Positions 54,027 through 62,918 of a stretch of 64,000 nucleotides of DNA are shown here, piece after piece. This stretch comes from Candidatus Rubrivivax defluviihabitans (GTDB lineage Bacteria; Pseudomonadota; Gammaproteobacteria; Burkholderiales; Burkholderiaceae_C): the NCBI GenBank assembly GCA_016709385.1, contig JADJMW010000013.1, forward strand, positions 62,001-126,000. The letters are read 5' to 3'. The translations under genes were made by a program, and so were the position numbers. Below the pieces are notes generated by a model, which made no database searches, was not told the origin of the DNA, and saw only the letters and a list, made by a program, of their open reading frames with translations. How positions within the stretch are numbered: position 1 is the stretch's first letter; each line of letters begins with the position of its first letter.

Positions 54027-54986
54027 ATGTTGCTCTTCAGTCTCGACCCCGAATGCAGGCTCGCTCCCGCGCTGGCGGCAGCGCTCGACGAAACCCTGGC
54101 GCGCCACGAGGACCGCCGTTTCGAGGACGGCGAACACAAGCTGCGCCCGCTGGTGGACCCGCGCGGCGACGACGCCTATGTGGTGTGCAGCCTGCACGGC
54201 GGCCCGCAGGACAGCCCGCACGACAAGCTGTGCCGGCTGCTGTTGTTCATGGCCACGCTGCGCGAGCACGGTGCGGCGCGCGTCACCGCCGTCGTGCCCT
54301 ATCTGGCCTATGCGCGCAAGGACCGCCAGACCCAGCCGCTGGACCCGGTGACGCTGCGCTACGTGGCACAGTTGTTCGAGGCCGTGGGCACCGACCAGGT
54401 GATGGTGCTGGAAGCGCACAACGTGGCCGCGTTCCAGAATGCCTTCCGTTGCCCTACGGTGCACCTGCAGGCGCACCGCGCCTTCGACGCACTGGTGCCC
54501 GAGCTGTCGGGCGACGGCCCGCTGGCCGTGGCCTCGCCCGACCCCGGCGGCGTGAAGCGTGCGCTGCTGTGGCGCGAGGCACTCGAAGCGCGGCTGGCGC
54601 GGCCGGTGCACTTTGCCATGGTCGACAAGCGGCGCAGCCTGGGTTTGGTGAGCAGCGGCCACCTGGTGGCCGGCGACGTGGAAGGCGCCACCGTGCTGCT
54701 GCTCGACGACCTCATCGCCAGCGGCGAGACCATGCTCAGCGCGGCCACGGCGCTGCGCCATGCCGGTGCCAAGGAGGTGGTGGCGCTGGCCGCGCACGGG
54801 TTGTTCGTCGGTGCGGCCGCCAGGGCGCTGGTCGACACGCACATTGCGCGCGTGGTGGTCACCGACAGCGTGCCGGCTTTCCGCCTGCCGGCCGGCGGGC
54901 CGGTGGCGGCCAAGCTGCACGTGGTCTCGGCGGCGCCGCTGTTCGCGCAGGCCATCCGCGACAGCCATACGGCCTGGCTGCGCTGA
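54027..54986 (+). CDS. Ribose-phosphate pyrophosphokinase homologue (PrsA-like)
   Basis: This 319-residue protein has two PRTase-fold halves: YVVCSLHGGPQDSPHDKLCRLLL, VVPYLAYARKDRQTQ with the metal/ATP loop, and the PRPP site VLLLDDLIASGETMLSA. It resembles PRPP synthetase but differs from housekeeping Prs at the FxDGE region (RFEDGEHKLRP) and is likely the second copy found in stress clusters. It may make PRPP for the PRTase at 38541. ATG 54027 has a GGGGAG ribosome site. The stop is 14 bases from the convergent kinase gene. Confidence 0.88.
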   Translation: MLLFSLDPECRLAPALAAALDETLARHEDRRFEDGEHKLRPLVDPRGDDAYVVCSLHGGPQDSPHDKLCRLLLFMATLREHGAARVTAVVPYLAYARKDRQTQPLDPVTLRYVAQLFEAVGTDQVMVLEAHNVAAFQNAFRCPTVHLQAHRAFDALVPELSGDGPLAVASPDPGGVKRALLWREALEARLARPVHFAMVDKRRSLGLVSSGHLVAGDVEGATVLLLDDLIASGETMLSAATALRHAGAKEVVALAAHGLFVGAAARALVDTHIARVVVTDSVPAFRLPAGGPVAAKLHVVSAAPLFAQAIRDSHTAWLR

Positions 54987-55000
54987 GCCGGCGGCCCGCG

Positions 55001-56080
55001 CTAGGCTTGGTTGGGCGGTATCGCGCGGCTCACGCGCTCCAGCGCCGCCAGGCTGCGTTGCAGGTAGCGCTCTGCCAGCGGGGCCCATTTCAGCGGCGTG
55101 CGGGGCTGCGGCTCCAGCAGGTGGGCCAGCGCCAGGCGGGCGCGCAGTTGCGCCCGGTAGGCCGTGTACAGCTGCAGCAGGGCGGCCGGCGGCGCGCTGC
55201 GCAGCGCGGCGGCGCAGGAGGCCAGCAGCCGCGGGCCGATCCAGGATGCGCCGGCTATCTCGCATTCCAGGACCAGGAAGGCGAGTTCGTCGAACGGGTC
55301 CACGGCGCGCAGCGCGGCGTTGAATTCGAGCGCGTCGATGACCACCGGCGGCTGCTGCAGGCACACATGCTCGGGGCGCAGGTCGCCGTGGCCGTCCACG
55401 ACATGCCCGCCGGCGGCGCGGGCCAGCAGCAACGGGGCGTGCCGCGCCAGGGCGGCGTCCAGCGCGTCGAGCGCGGCGGCCGCACCCGGCAGCCCGAAGG
55501 CCGGGTGCAACAGCACTTCGCGGTTGACGGCCTGCTCGCGCTGGAAGCGCGCCAGATGCTCCGGCGGCGTGACGCGGGCGGCCGGCGCCCGGCGGTAGAA
55601 ATCGGCCAGCACGCGGGCCAGGGCGTCGATCTCGCCGGGCGTGACGAGGCTGGCCGCGATCAGGTGGTCGAGCATGCGGCCGGCCGGCAGGCGCCGCATC
55701 AGCACCAGCCAGTCGACCGTGCGCCCCGCTGTGGGCAGCTGGGCTTCAGGCACCAGTGCCAGGCCGCCACCTCGCTCTTGCAGCGCCATCAACCCCAGGT
55801 AGACGCCCGGCGCCAGCCGCGCATTCAGCCGCAGTTCCTCGCGGCAGTCGAATTCACGCGCGGCCAGGGTGGAGAAGTCCAGGAACGGGTAGCGCACCGG
55901 CTTCTTCATCTTGAGCACGTGCTCGCCGGCCAAGAAGACCCAGGACATGTGGGTCTCGATGGTCTCGACCGCCTGCACTGCGCCGGCATGGCCCAGGTGT
56001 GCCGCCGGCGACTGCAGGAACTGCAAAGGGGCCGTATCGGCGGGACACGTGCCGTCGAAGGCGGCGTCGGCAGGGCTCAT
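55001..56080 (-). CDS. Aminoglycoside-phosphotransferase-like kinase (DUF/APH family)
   Basis: This 359-residue protein has the APH/choline-kinase catalytic loop HGDLRPEHVCLQQPP and the metal-binding IDALEFNAALRAVDPFDELAFL. VFLAGEHVLKMKKPVRYPFLDFST holds the ATP-binding lysine. It belongs to the family often annotated as 'AAA family kinase' or 'bifunctional aminoglycoside phosphotransferase', but without the C-terminal P-loop kinase domain. A drug-resistance role is not implied. ATG 56080 gives MSPADAAFDG. It is divergent from the host-attachment gene with an FNR-like site between. Confidence 0.85.
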   Translation of the reverse strand: MSPADAAFDGTCPADTAPLQFLQSPAAHLGHAGAVQAVETIETHMSWVFLAGEHVLKMKKPVRYPFLDFSTLAAREFDCREELRLNARLAPGVYLGLMALQERGGGLALVPEAQLPTAGRTVDWLVLMRRLPAGRMLDHLIAASLVTPGEIDALARVLADFYRRAPAARVTPPEHLARFQREQAVNREVLLHPAFGLPGAAAALDALDAALARHAPLLLARAAGGHVVDGHGDLRPEHVCLQQPPVVIDALEFNAALRAVDPFDELAFLVLECEIAGASWIGPRLLASCAAALRSAPPAALLQLYTAYRAQLRARLALAHLLEPQPRTPLKWAPLAERYLQRSLAALERVSRAIPPNQA

Positions 56081-56143
56081 GGGCAGGCTGGCGGGAACTT
56101 GAAGCTGCACGGCGCATCTGTAACGCACGTGGTGGCGCAAGGC

Positions 56144-56157
56144 TTGAGTTGGCGCAA
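56144..56157. promoter_or_regulatory. Crp/Fnr-type site TTGAG-TTGG-CGCAA
   Basis: It lies between the divergent kinase and host-attachment genes, 63 bases upstream of the kinase start at 56080. It fits TTGMG-N4-CKCAA exactly, though the half-sites differ (GAG and CGC). Confidence 0.55.
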
Positions 56158-56324
56158 GGTCGCAGCGGACGGATGCGCTTAGCCTATGTGCAAGTTGCAG
56201 GTTTCCATTTGTCAAGCAAGTCGCGAAGAGTGTGGTTCAGGTTGCCTCCGCGTCGTGTGGTTCAGGGCTTCGGGGTGGCCGTTCGAATTGACTCAACGGA
56301 ATCCAGGTCAAGGAAGGAGACGCC

Positions 56325-56822
56325 ATGATGACCATCCAATCCATTCGGTCCGTGCAGCCGCTCGAAGCCGTTCTGGTGGCTAACGCGTCGCGCGCGCGCC
56401 TGTTCGACCGCGACGCCGAGAATGGTGCCATGCGCGAGACAGCCAGTTTCGTGCACCCGCAGTCGCGCATGAAGGGCAGGGAACTGGGCCGCGACCGGCC
56501 GGGCCAGGCCTTCAAGGGCGAATCCCGCACGGCCTACGAGGCGCCCACTGGCCCGCACGAGAAGGAAGCGGCGGCGTTCGCACGCGAACTGGCGCAACGC
56601 CTGGGGGTCATGGCGCAGACGCGGCGTTATTCGCGCCTGGTGCTGCTGGCTTCCACCCCGTTCCTGGGTGAGCTGAAGAAGGAGCTCGATAGCCACACGA
56701 GCAGGCTGCTGCAGGCCACCGTGGCCGTGGATCTCACGACCTTCGATGGTGCCGAACTCGAGCACCGGGTGGCCGAGGCGCTGCAGGAAACCGGCGTGGC
56801 CATGCCGATGGCCGCTGACTGA
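56325..56822 (+). CDS. Host attachment protein (PF10116 family)
   Basis: This 165-residue protein matches the 'host attachment' family: AVLVANASRARLFDRD, FVHPQSRMKGRELGRDRPG and LVLLASTPFLGELKKEL. The name comes from a plant-associated bacterium; in most genomes the protein sits in stress clusters and its function is unknown, possibly an RNase-fold (eRF1_1-like) protein. AAGGAGA precedes ATG 56325. It converges on UspA, with a strong hairpin between them. Confidence 0.88.
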   Translation: MMTIQSIRSVQPLEAVLVANASRARLFDRDAENGAMRETASFVHPQSRMKGRELGRDRPGQAFKGESRTAYEAPTGPHEKEAAAFARELAQRLGVMAQTRRYSRLVLLASTPFLGELKKELDSHTSRLLQATVAVDLTTFDGAELEHRVAEALQETGVAMPMAAD

Positions 56823-56834
56823 CCACGCCCCCTC

Positions 56835-56863
56835 CGGCGGCGGGCCCTCCTGGCCTGCCGCCG
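56835..56863. terminator. Bidirectional hairpin between host-attachment and uspA genes
   Basis: CGGCGGCGGGCC (56835-56846) pairs with GGCCTGCCGCCG (56852-56863) across a 5-base loop, with one G-T pair. It lies between two convergent stops. No T tract flanks it on either side, so its strength is uncertain. Confidence 0.55.
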
Positions 56864-56874
56864 CTAGAGATCCG

Positions 56875-57342
56875 TCAGCCGTGGTGCGCGCGCTGCGCCT
56901 CGGGGTGGCGCACCAGCAACACCGGCAGCGGGCAATAGCGCAGCACGATCTCGGCGTCGCTGCCCATCAGCACGCGGTTGAAGCCACGGCGGCCGTGGGT
57001 GCCCATCACCACCAGGTCGCAGCCGGCGTCGCGCGCCTCCTGCACGATGGTGTCGGCCACGCGTTCGGTGCGGGCCTCGACGAGCCGCGTCTCCACCGCC
57101 ACGCCATGGTTTCCGGCCGTCTCCTTGCCCTTGGCGAGCAGGGTTTCGCCCTGCTGGCGCAGGCCGTCGCTGATCTCCTGCCAGGTGGTGGTGGGCACCA
57201 TCTCCACCGCCACCGGGAAGGTATCGATGACGTGCATCAGCACCAGCTTCGACCCCAGGGCGCGCGCCAGCGCCACCGCTTCTTCGAAACCGCGGAAGGC
57301 GGTCGGGCTGCCGTCCAGCGGGACGAGGATCTTTGCGTACAT
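56875..57342 (-). CDS. Universal stress protein, UspA family
   Basis: This 155-residue protein has the Usp fold with ILVPLDGSPTAFRGFEEAVAL at the N-terminus and the ATP-binding loop GTHGRRGFNRVLMGSDAE (G-xx-G-x9-G-S). It therefore belongs to the ATP-binding UspFG-like class. Usp genes respond to starvation and low oxygen. ATG 57342 is clear. A near-match to the regulator site (57402-57415) lies 59 bases upstream. Confidence 0.94.
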   Translation of the reverse strand: MYAKILVPLDGSPTAFRGFEEAVALARALGSKLVLMHVIDTFPVAVEMVPTTTWQEISDGLRQQGETLLAKGKETAGNHGVAVETRLVEARTERVADTIVQEARDAGCDLVVMGTHGRRGFNRVLMGSDAEIVLRYCPLPVLLVRHPEAQRAHHG

Positions 57343-57401
57343 GGTCAAATTCTCCAGTGGCTTCAATGGTGGCATTCTGGCGCTTGGCGCGCCGGCGCGC
57401 G

Positions 57402-57415
57402 TTGAGCCGGCGCAG
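57402..57415. promoter_or_regulatory. Crp/Fnr-type site TTGAG-CCGG-CGCAG (one mismatch)
   Basis: It lies 59 bases upstream of the uspA start, between uspA and the cfa stop at 57445. It differs from TTGMG-N4-CKCAA only at the last base and sits in very GC-rich sequence, so chance is a concern. Confidence 0.4.
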
Positions 57416-57444
57416 CGCCGGTGCAGATGGCCGCAGCCGCGTCT

Positions 57445-58605
57445 TCAACGAACCGAACGGTATTCGCACGAACGCCCGCGCGGCGCCAGCACGATCTGCC
57501 ACAGCTGCCCCTGGTGCGAGCGGAAGAACCCGGCGCTGGACAGCAGGTAGAACTTCCACATGCGGAAGAAGCGCTCGCCATAGCGCGCGCGCAGTTGCGG
57601 CCAGGCGCGTTCGAAACGCTGCCACCAGCTCATGAGCGTGCGGTCGTAGTCGATGCCGAAGTTGTGCCAGTCCTCGACCACGAACCGGCCTTCGGCGGCG
57701 CGGGCGATTTCCAGCGCCGAAGGCAGCTTGCCGTTGGGGAAGATATAGCGCTCGGTCCAGGCGTTGGTGGCGCGTTCGGTGCGTTCGCTGCCGATGGTGT
57801 GCAGCAGGAACAGCCCTTCGTCGGCGAGCAGTTCGCGCATGCGTCGGAAGTAGCCGGCGTAGTTCTTCGGGCCTACGTGCTCGAACATGCCCACCGAGAC
57901 GATCTTGTCCCAGTGGCCCTGCAGCGAGCGCCAGTCGGCCAGCTCCACCGTCACCGGCAGCCCGGCGCAGCGCTCGCGCGCCAGCGCCGCCTGTTCCTTC
58001 GACACCGTGGCGCCAACCACCTGGCAGCCGAAGTGGCGCGCCGCATATTCGGCCAGCCCGCCCCAGCCGCAGCCCACGTCGAGCAGCCGTTCGCCCGGTC
58101 GCAGTTCGAGCTTGTGGCCGATCAGTTCCAGTTTGTGCTCCTGTGCCTGTTCCAGCGTGGCGGCGCGCGGCCAGTAGGCGCAGGAATAGACCATGCGCGA
58201 ATCGAGCATGGCCGCGAAGAGGTCGTTGCCCAGGTCGTAATGCCGTTCGGCGACGCGGAAGGCGCGCGACACCGACTGCAGGTTGACCAGTGCGTGGCGC
58301 AGCACCTGCGCCAGCCAGTGCGGCAGCAGGCGCGGCGGCAGCACGCGGTCGGCGTCGGCGTGCAGCAGCCTGCATACCAGTTCGTCCAGGCGCTCGCAGT
58401 CCCACTGGCCGTCCATGTACGACTCGCCGAAGCCCAGCGTGCCCTGCGTCATCATGCGCCGCCAGCTGGCGGCGTCGCGCAGTTGCAGGTCCCACGGCGC
58501 GGGGCCGTTGACCCGGATGCCCGCGCGCTGCAGCAAGCGGGCGATGGGCGCCGGCGCCGCGGCGTGGCCGGCAGGCACCGGGGCGGGGGGCGTCGGCATC
58601 AGCAT
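57445..58605 (-). CDS. cfa: Cyclopropane-fatty-acyl-phospholipid synthase
   Basis: This 386-residue enzyme transfers a methylene from SAM to cis double bonds of membrane phospholipids. The SAM-binding motif is LLDVGCGWGGLAEYAA, with ERHYDLGNDLFAAMLDSRMVYSCAYW and SVGMFEHVGPKNYAGYF typical of Cfa. Cyclopropane lipids increase acid and stationary-phase survival. ATG 58605 starts MLMPTPP. An FNR-like site at 58658-58671 lies 53 bases upstream, shared with the divergent ALDH gene. Confidence 0.94.
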   Translation of the reverse strand: MLMPTPPAPVPAGHAAAPAPIARLLQRAGIRVNGPAPWDLQLRDAASWRRMMTQGTLGFGESYMDGQWDCERLDELVCRLLHADADRVLPPRLLPHWLAQVLRHALVNLQSVSRAFRVAERHYDLGNDLFAAMLDSRMVYSCAYWPRAATLEQAQEHKLELIGHKLELRPGERLLDVGCGWGGLAEYAARHFGCQVVGATVSKEQAALARERCAGLPVTVELADWRSLQGHWDKIVSVGMFEHVGPKNYAGYFRRMRELLADEGLFLLHTIGSERTERATNAWTERYIFPNGKLPSALEIARAAEGRFVVEDWHNFGIDYDRTLMSWWQRFERAWPQLRARYGERFFRMWKFYLLSSAGFFRSHQGQLWQIVLAPRGRSCEYRSVR

Positions 58606-58657
58606 GGTGCTCACCTCCTGGGCCGGGCGAGCATGGCAGGCCGTGCGGGGCGGTCGA

Positions 58658-58671
58658 TTGAGTGCGCGCAA
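58658..58671. promoter_or_regulatory. Crp/Fnr-type site TTGAG-TGCG-CGCAA
   Basis: It lies between the divergent cfa and aldehyde dehydrogenase genes, 52 bases from the cfa start and 96 from the ALDH start. It fits TTGMG-N4-CKCAA. Confidence 0.58.
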
Positions 58672-58767
58672 GGCTGCGGCCGCCCCGGGCCATGCTCGCG
58701 GTGCGGCGAAAGTATGGGACCGACTGCGGGCACACTTCAAGCCCTCAGCATTCCCGTGGACCGCACC

Positions 58768-60309
58768 ATGACCTCCAGCTTCGTTCCCCACCGGCTTGCC
58801 GCCGAAACCGCCACCCTGCTCGGCCAGATGGGCGTGCCCGCTGCGGCTTGGCAAGGTGGCACGCTGGCCGCGCGTTCGCCGATCAACGGCGAGGCCATCG
58901 GCCAGGTGCCCGAGACCCCGCCGGCCGGCGTGGCGCAGGCCGTGGCTGCCGCGCACCAGGCCTTCCTGGCCTGGCGCACCGTGCCGGCGCCGCGCCGCGG
59001 CGAACTGGTGCGGCTGCTGGGCGAGGAGTTGCGCACGCACAAGGCGGCGCTGGGCCGGCTGGTCTCGATCGAAGCCGGCAAGATCGGCAGCGAAGGCCTG
59101 GGCGAAGTGCAGGAGATGATCGACATCTGCGACTTCGCGGTGGGCCTGTCGCGCCAGTTGCATGGTCTGACCATCGCCACCGAGCGGCCCGACCACCGCA
59201 TGATGGAAACTTGGCACCCGCTGGGCGCGGTGGGCATCGTCTCGGCCTTCAATTTCCCGGTGGCGGTGTGGTCGTGGAATGCGGCACTGGCGCTGGTGTG
59301 CGGCAACGCCTGCGTCTGGAAACCCTCGGAGAAGACACCGCTCACCGCGCTGGCGGTGCAGGCCTTGTTCGAACGCGCGCGGGAGCGTTTCGGCGTCGAG
59401 GCGCCGGCCGGCCTGTCGCTGGTGGTTCAGGGCGCGCGCGCGGTGGGTGAGGCCTTGGTGGACGATGCCCGCGTGGCGCTGGTCTCGGCCACCGGCTCCA
59501 CCGCCATGGGTCGCGCCGTGGGGCCGCGGCTGGCGGCGCGCTTCGCGCGCGCGATCCTGGAGCTGGGCGGCAACAACGCCGCCATCGTGGCGCCCTCGGC
59601 CGACCTCGACCTGGCGCTGCGCGGCATCGCCTTCGCCGCCATGGGCACGGCCGGCCAGCGCTGCACCACGCTGCGGCGGCTGTTCGTGCATGAAGCCGTT
59701 TACGACGCGCTGCTGCCGCGACTGAAGCGCGCCTACGGACAGGTGAGCATCGGCAACCCGCTGCAGGAGGGCACGCTGGTGGGCCCGCTGATCGACGAGG
59801 CCGCGTACCGCGGCATGCAGCGCGCGCTGGACGAGGCGCGCTCGCTGGGCGGGATGGTCACCGGCGGCGAGCGTCGGTTCGAAGCCGCTTGCCCGGGCGC
59901 CTTCTACGTATCACCGGCGCTGGTCGAGATGCCGGCACAGGCCGGGCCGATGCTGCACGAGACCTTCGCGCCCATTCTCTATCTGGTGAAGTATCGGGAC
60001 TTCGACGAGGCCGTCGCGATGCACAACGCCGTGGGCGCGGGCCTGTCGTCCTCCATCTTCACGCTGGACCTGCGCGAGGCCGAACGATTCATCTCGGTGC
60101 AGGGCTCGGACTGCGGCATTGCCAACGTGAATATCGGCCCCTCGGGCGCCGAGATCGGTGGCGCCTTCGGTGGCGAGAAGGAAACCGGCGGCGGCCGCGA
60201 GGCCGGCTCCGACAGCTGGAAGGCCTATATGCGGCGCGCCACCAACACCATCAACTACGGCAGCACGCTGCCGCTGGCGCAGGGCGTGAAATTCGACCTG
60301 GGCGACTGA
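58768..60309 (+). CDS. Aldehyde dehydrogenase, ALDH7 (alpha-aminoadipic semialdehyde) type
   Basis: This 513-residue NAD(P)-dependent enzyme has the catalytic Cys in GTAGQRCTTLRRLFVHE, the base Glu in ILELGGNNAAIV and the ALDH7-specific NVNIGPSGAEIGGAFGGEKETGGGREAGSDSWKAYMRR. ALDH7/AmaB oxidises alpha-aminoadipic semialdehyde in lysine breakdown and also detoxifies aldehydes. The start at 58768 gives MTSSFVPHR. It stands alone, followed by an unlinked lipoprotein gene 51 bases on. Confidence 0.93.
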   Translation: MTSSFVPHRLAAETATLLGQMGVPAAAWQGGTLAARSPINGEAIGQVPETPPAGVAQAVAAAHQAFLAWRTVPAPRRGELVRLLGEELRTHKAALGRLVSIEAGKIGSEGLGEVQEMIDICDFAVGLSRQLHGLTIATERPDHRMMETWHPLGAVGIVSAFNFPVAVWSWNAALALVCGNACVWKPSEKTPLTALAVQALFERARERFGVEAPAGLSLVVQGARAVGEALVDDARVALVSATGSTAMGRAVGPRLAARFARAILELGGNNAAIVAPSADLDLALRGIAFAAMGTAGQRCTTLRRLFVHEAVYDALLPRLKRAYGQVSIGNPLQEGTLVGPLIDEAAYRGMQRALDEARSLGGMVTGGERRFEAACPGAFYVSPALVEMPAQAGPMLHETFAPILYLVKYRDFDEAVAMHNAVGAGLSSSIFTLDLREAERFISVQGSDCGIANVNIGPSGAEIGGAFGGEKETGGGREAGSDSWKAYMRRATNTINYGSTLPLAQGVKFDLGD

Positions 60310-60360
60310 ACCGGCAGCGCGGGGCCATCGAATCGGGACCAGTGGGCTGGAGGGAAGAAC

Positions 60361-60870
60361 ATGGCAATCTCGAATCGGGTTCTCGCGCGGGCAGGGATGG
60401 TGCTGCTGGCAGCCCTGCTCACGTCCTGCGCCACGCCGCCGCCCGCGCCGGGCACTCCTCGCGAAGCGGTGCTGCAGGCCTGGGGCCAGCCGACGGCGCG
60501 CCATGCGCTGCCCGAAGGCACCGAGCGGCTGGAGTACGCCACCGGCCCCTTCGGCCGCACCACCTGGATGATCGACCTCGACACCACCGGCCGCGTGCGG
60601 CAGGCGCGTCAGGTGCTGAACGAGGCCGAATTCCTGCAAGTGCAGATCCGCGCCGGCAGTGGTGCGCTCACGCGCGAGGAACTGCTGCGCTGGATCGGCA
60701 CGCCGGGCGAAAGGCGCCACGGCGGCTGGGCCGGCGGCGAGGTCTGGTCGTGGCGCTACCCCACCAACGACTGCCTGTGGTTCCAGGCTTCGGTGGCCGA
60801 CAGCGGCCGAGTCACCAGCGCCGCCTTCGGCACCGACCCGGTTTGCGACGCGCCGAGCGACCGGCGCTGA
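60361..60870 (+). CDS. Putative lipoprotein of unknown function
   Basis: This 169-residue product has a signal with lipobox LLTSC (Cys near residue 23) and a compact domain of two similar halves, AWGQPTARHALPEGTERLEYATGPFGRTTWMID and WIGTPGERRHGG...WSWRYPTNDCLWFQ. These resemble duplicated BamE/SmpA-type folds. Function is unknown. It converges on the thioredoxin gene with 67 bases between the stops. Confidence 0.8.
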   Translation: MAISNRVLARAGMVLLAALLTSCATPPPAPGTPREAVLQAWGQPTARHALPEGTERLEYATGPFGRTTWMIDLDTTGRVRQARQVLNEAEFLQVQIRAGSGALTREELLRWIGTPGERRHGGWAGGEVWSWRYPTNDCLWFQASVADSGRVTSAAFGTDPVCDAPSDRR

Positions 60871-60937
60871 AGCCGCGGCACGGGGCCGTCCGCCACTCGC
60901 GGCGGCGCGGTCCGGCATTCGTTCGGCCTTCGCCGCC

Positions 60938-61174
60938 TCAGGCACCCAGCCACTGGCGGACCTCGGCCTGCGTCGGGATGCGCCCGCTGCTGACCAGCTT
61001 GTCGTCGATGACCAGGCCGGGGGTCGACAGCAGGTCGTAGGCCATGATCGCCTTCATGTCGGTGACCTTGACGAAATCGGCCTCGATGCCGGCGGCGCCA
61101 GCCGCTTCGCGTACCACGGCCTCGAGCTTCCTGCAGTTGGCACATCCAGGCCCGAGGATCTTGACGGTCTTCAT
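60938..61174 (-). CDS. Small thioredoxin-family redox protein (CxxC)
   Basis: This 78-residue protein matches the thioredoxin-like 'redox-active disulfide protein 2' family: VKILGPGCANCRKLEAVV holds the CxxC and LLSTPGLVIDDKLVSSG the cis-Pro loop. Such proteins lie next to DUF318 permeases, as here, and may exchange disulfides with them or act in metal handling. It starts at ATG 61174, 15 bases after the permease stop, so the two form an operon. Confidence 0.9.
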   Translation of the reverse strand: MKTVKILGPGCANCRKLEAVVREAAGAAGIEADFVKVTDMKAIMAYDLLSTPGLVIDDKLVSSGRIPTQAEVRQWLGA

Positions 61175-61188
61175 GGCTCTCTCCTTGT

Positions 61189-62653
61189 TCACGCGTGTTC
61201 CAGCGGTGCCGCTTCGGTGCGGTGCACGAGCCAGCGGCGCAGCGCCAGCAGCGGCAGCGCCAGCGCGCCCAGGAACAGTGCCAGCCCGGCGACGATGGCG
61301 AGCCGGCTCGAGCCGTCGACCCAGGCGCCGTAGGTGAAGCCGGCGACGATGCTGAACAACGCCACCAGGCCGACATAGGTGAAGGTCTTGGTCCGCCCGA
61401 TGACGGCCGCGACCATGAGCATGCTCTGCAGGCTCAGCTCGGGGTCGGCCATCAGGTAGGCCAGCAGCGGCCCGGGGTGCATGCCCAGGTCGAGGAACAT
61501 GCGTGCCACCGGCACTTCCACCAGGGTGGGGAAGTACATGAAGACGCCGAAACCCACCGCCACCGCGTTGCCTTGCAGGTCGTTGGCGCCGGCCAGGGCG
61601 CGGATCCACTCGGGCTGGATCAGCTGGCGCACGAGGCCGACGACGAAGACACCGGCCACCAGCAGCGGGAAGATCTGCTTGACGAAGCGCCAGGCTTCCC
61701 ACAGCCAGCCCTGCCAGGCCTCGGCGTCGAGCCGGCGCGCGAAGTGCCAGACGGCAGCCATGGCCAGCGCCACCGCCAGCGCGCGGCCGGTGAGCGTGAT
61801 CTCCAGTCCCGCGGGCCCCGCCGTCAGCCGCAGCGCGGCCACGATCAGCGTCGCGGCGGCCAGTGCCAGCGCAGCCCAGGTCCAGCGGTTCGCGCCTTCG
61901 ACGATATTTTCCAGGCCCTTCCACGCGGCCACGCCGATCAGCGCCAGCAGCCCGATCAGCAGCGCGCCCTGCACGCTCACGCCTTCCTCGCCCTTGGCAG
62001 CGTCGAAGGGCACCCACTGCGTGAGCGCGGCCTGCCAGCCCTCGGCCCAGGGCAGCGGCAGCGTCACGCTGCCCAGCGTGGCGGTCAGCGGCCACAGCTT
62101 CAGCGTACCGGCCACCAGCACCGCCAGCAGCGACAGCAGCACGCCGGTGGCGGCCGCACCGACGCTGGCGCGCTCGGCGAAGGCGGTGTCGGCCTCGGCC
62201 TCGTGCGAGGCGTCGTCGCGCCAGAAGATCACCGCCATCAGCAGGCCGATGCCGATGCCGAACAGCAGGCACAGCGCCAGCCGCGCGAAGGCGAATTCGG
62301 CGCCCAGGATGCTGCCGGTATAGGCCAGCGCCAGCACGTTGCCGGCCGGCGCGAAGAACAGGAAGGTGATTGCCGGCCCGGAGCCCGGCGCCCTTCCTGT
62401 AGATGCCGGCGAACAGCGGCACGATGGTGCACGAGCACACCGCGAGCAGCGAACCCGCCGCCGCCGCTGCCGGGTACGACACCTGCCCGGGCGCGCTGCA
62501 GCCGAGCCAGCGTGTGATGCTGGTCTTGGGGATCAGCGCGGCCATGGCCCCGGCGATGAAGAACGCCGGCAGCAGGCACAGCAAGACGTGCGCGGCCAGA
62601 TAGGCCGCCAAGTTGCCGGCGCCGCCGTTGGCGAGATGCAGCAAGGTTTCCAC
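61189..62653 (-). pseudogene. DUF318 (YraQ-like) permease with a one-base frameshift
   Basis: The N-terminus METLLHLANGGAGNL, with the first helices and LAVCSCTIVPLFAGIYRKGAGL, reads in one frame to about 62385. The rest, from VLALAYTGSILGAEFAFARL to the C-terminus at 61189, is in another frame. An extra C in the GGGCTCCGGGCCGG context (about 62380) accounts for the shift; removing it restores GPAITFLFFAPAGN. About 488 residues would be encoded if intact, with about ten helices. It is probably a real permease with an assembly indel, otherwise a recent pseudogene. It is in operon with the thioredoxin and behind the FNR-like site at 62728. Confidence 0.8.
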
Positions 62654-62727
62654 TGCGAGAACCCTTCAATCGCTATGGGTGCAAAGCCAGCCGTGCAGCA
62701 TGGAAGCACGGACCGCGTCCACCCGTC

Positions 62728-62741
62728 TTGAGGGCGCTCAA
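62728..62741. promoter_or_regulatory. Crp/Fnr-type site TTGAG-GGCG-CTCAA
   Basis: It lies 74 bases upstream of the permease start (62653) and is a full match to TTGMG-N4-CKCAA. The next gene on the plus strand starts at 62919, so it could serve either side. Confidence 0.6.
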
Positions 62742-62918
62742 GAGATATGCGTCCTCTTATCAAAGAAGACGAACGAGCTCGCCAAAGGATTCATCGCGGG
62801 CTTGCAGCCGCCCTGGTCGCGCCGGGCGCCGCGGCGTGCGTCTGTACCATCGGCGGGAACAGCGCGATCGTCCTGACGACCGCCCGGGCCCCGTCAACCA
62901 TCGGACTGCCGCCAGCCC

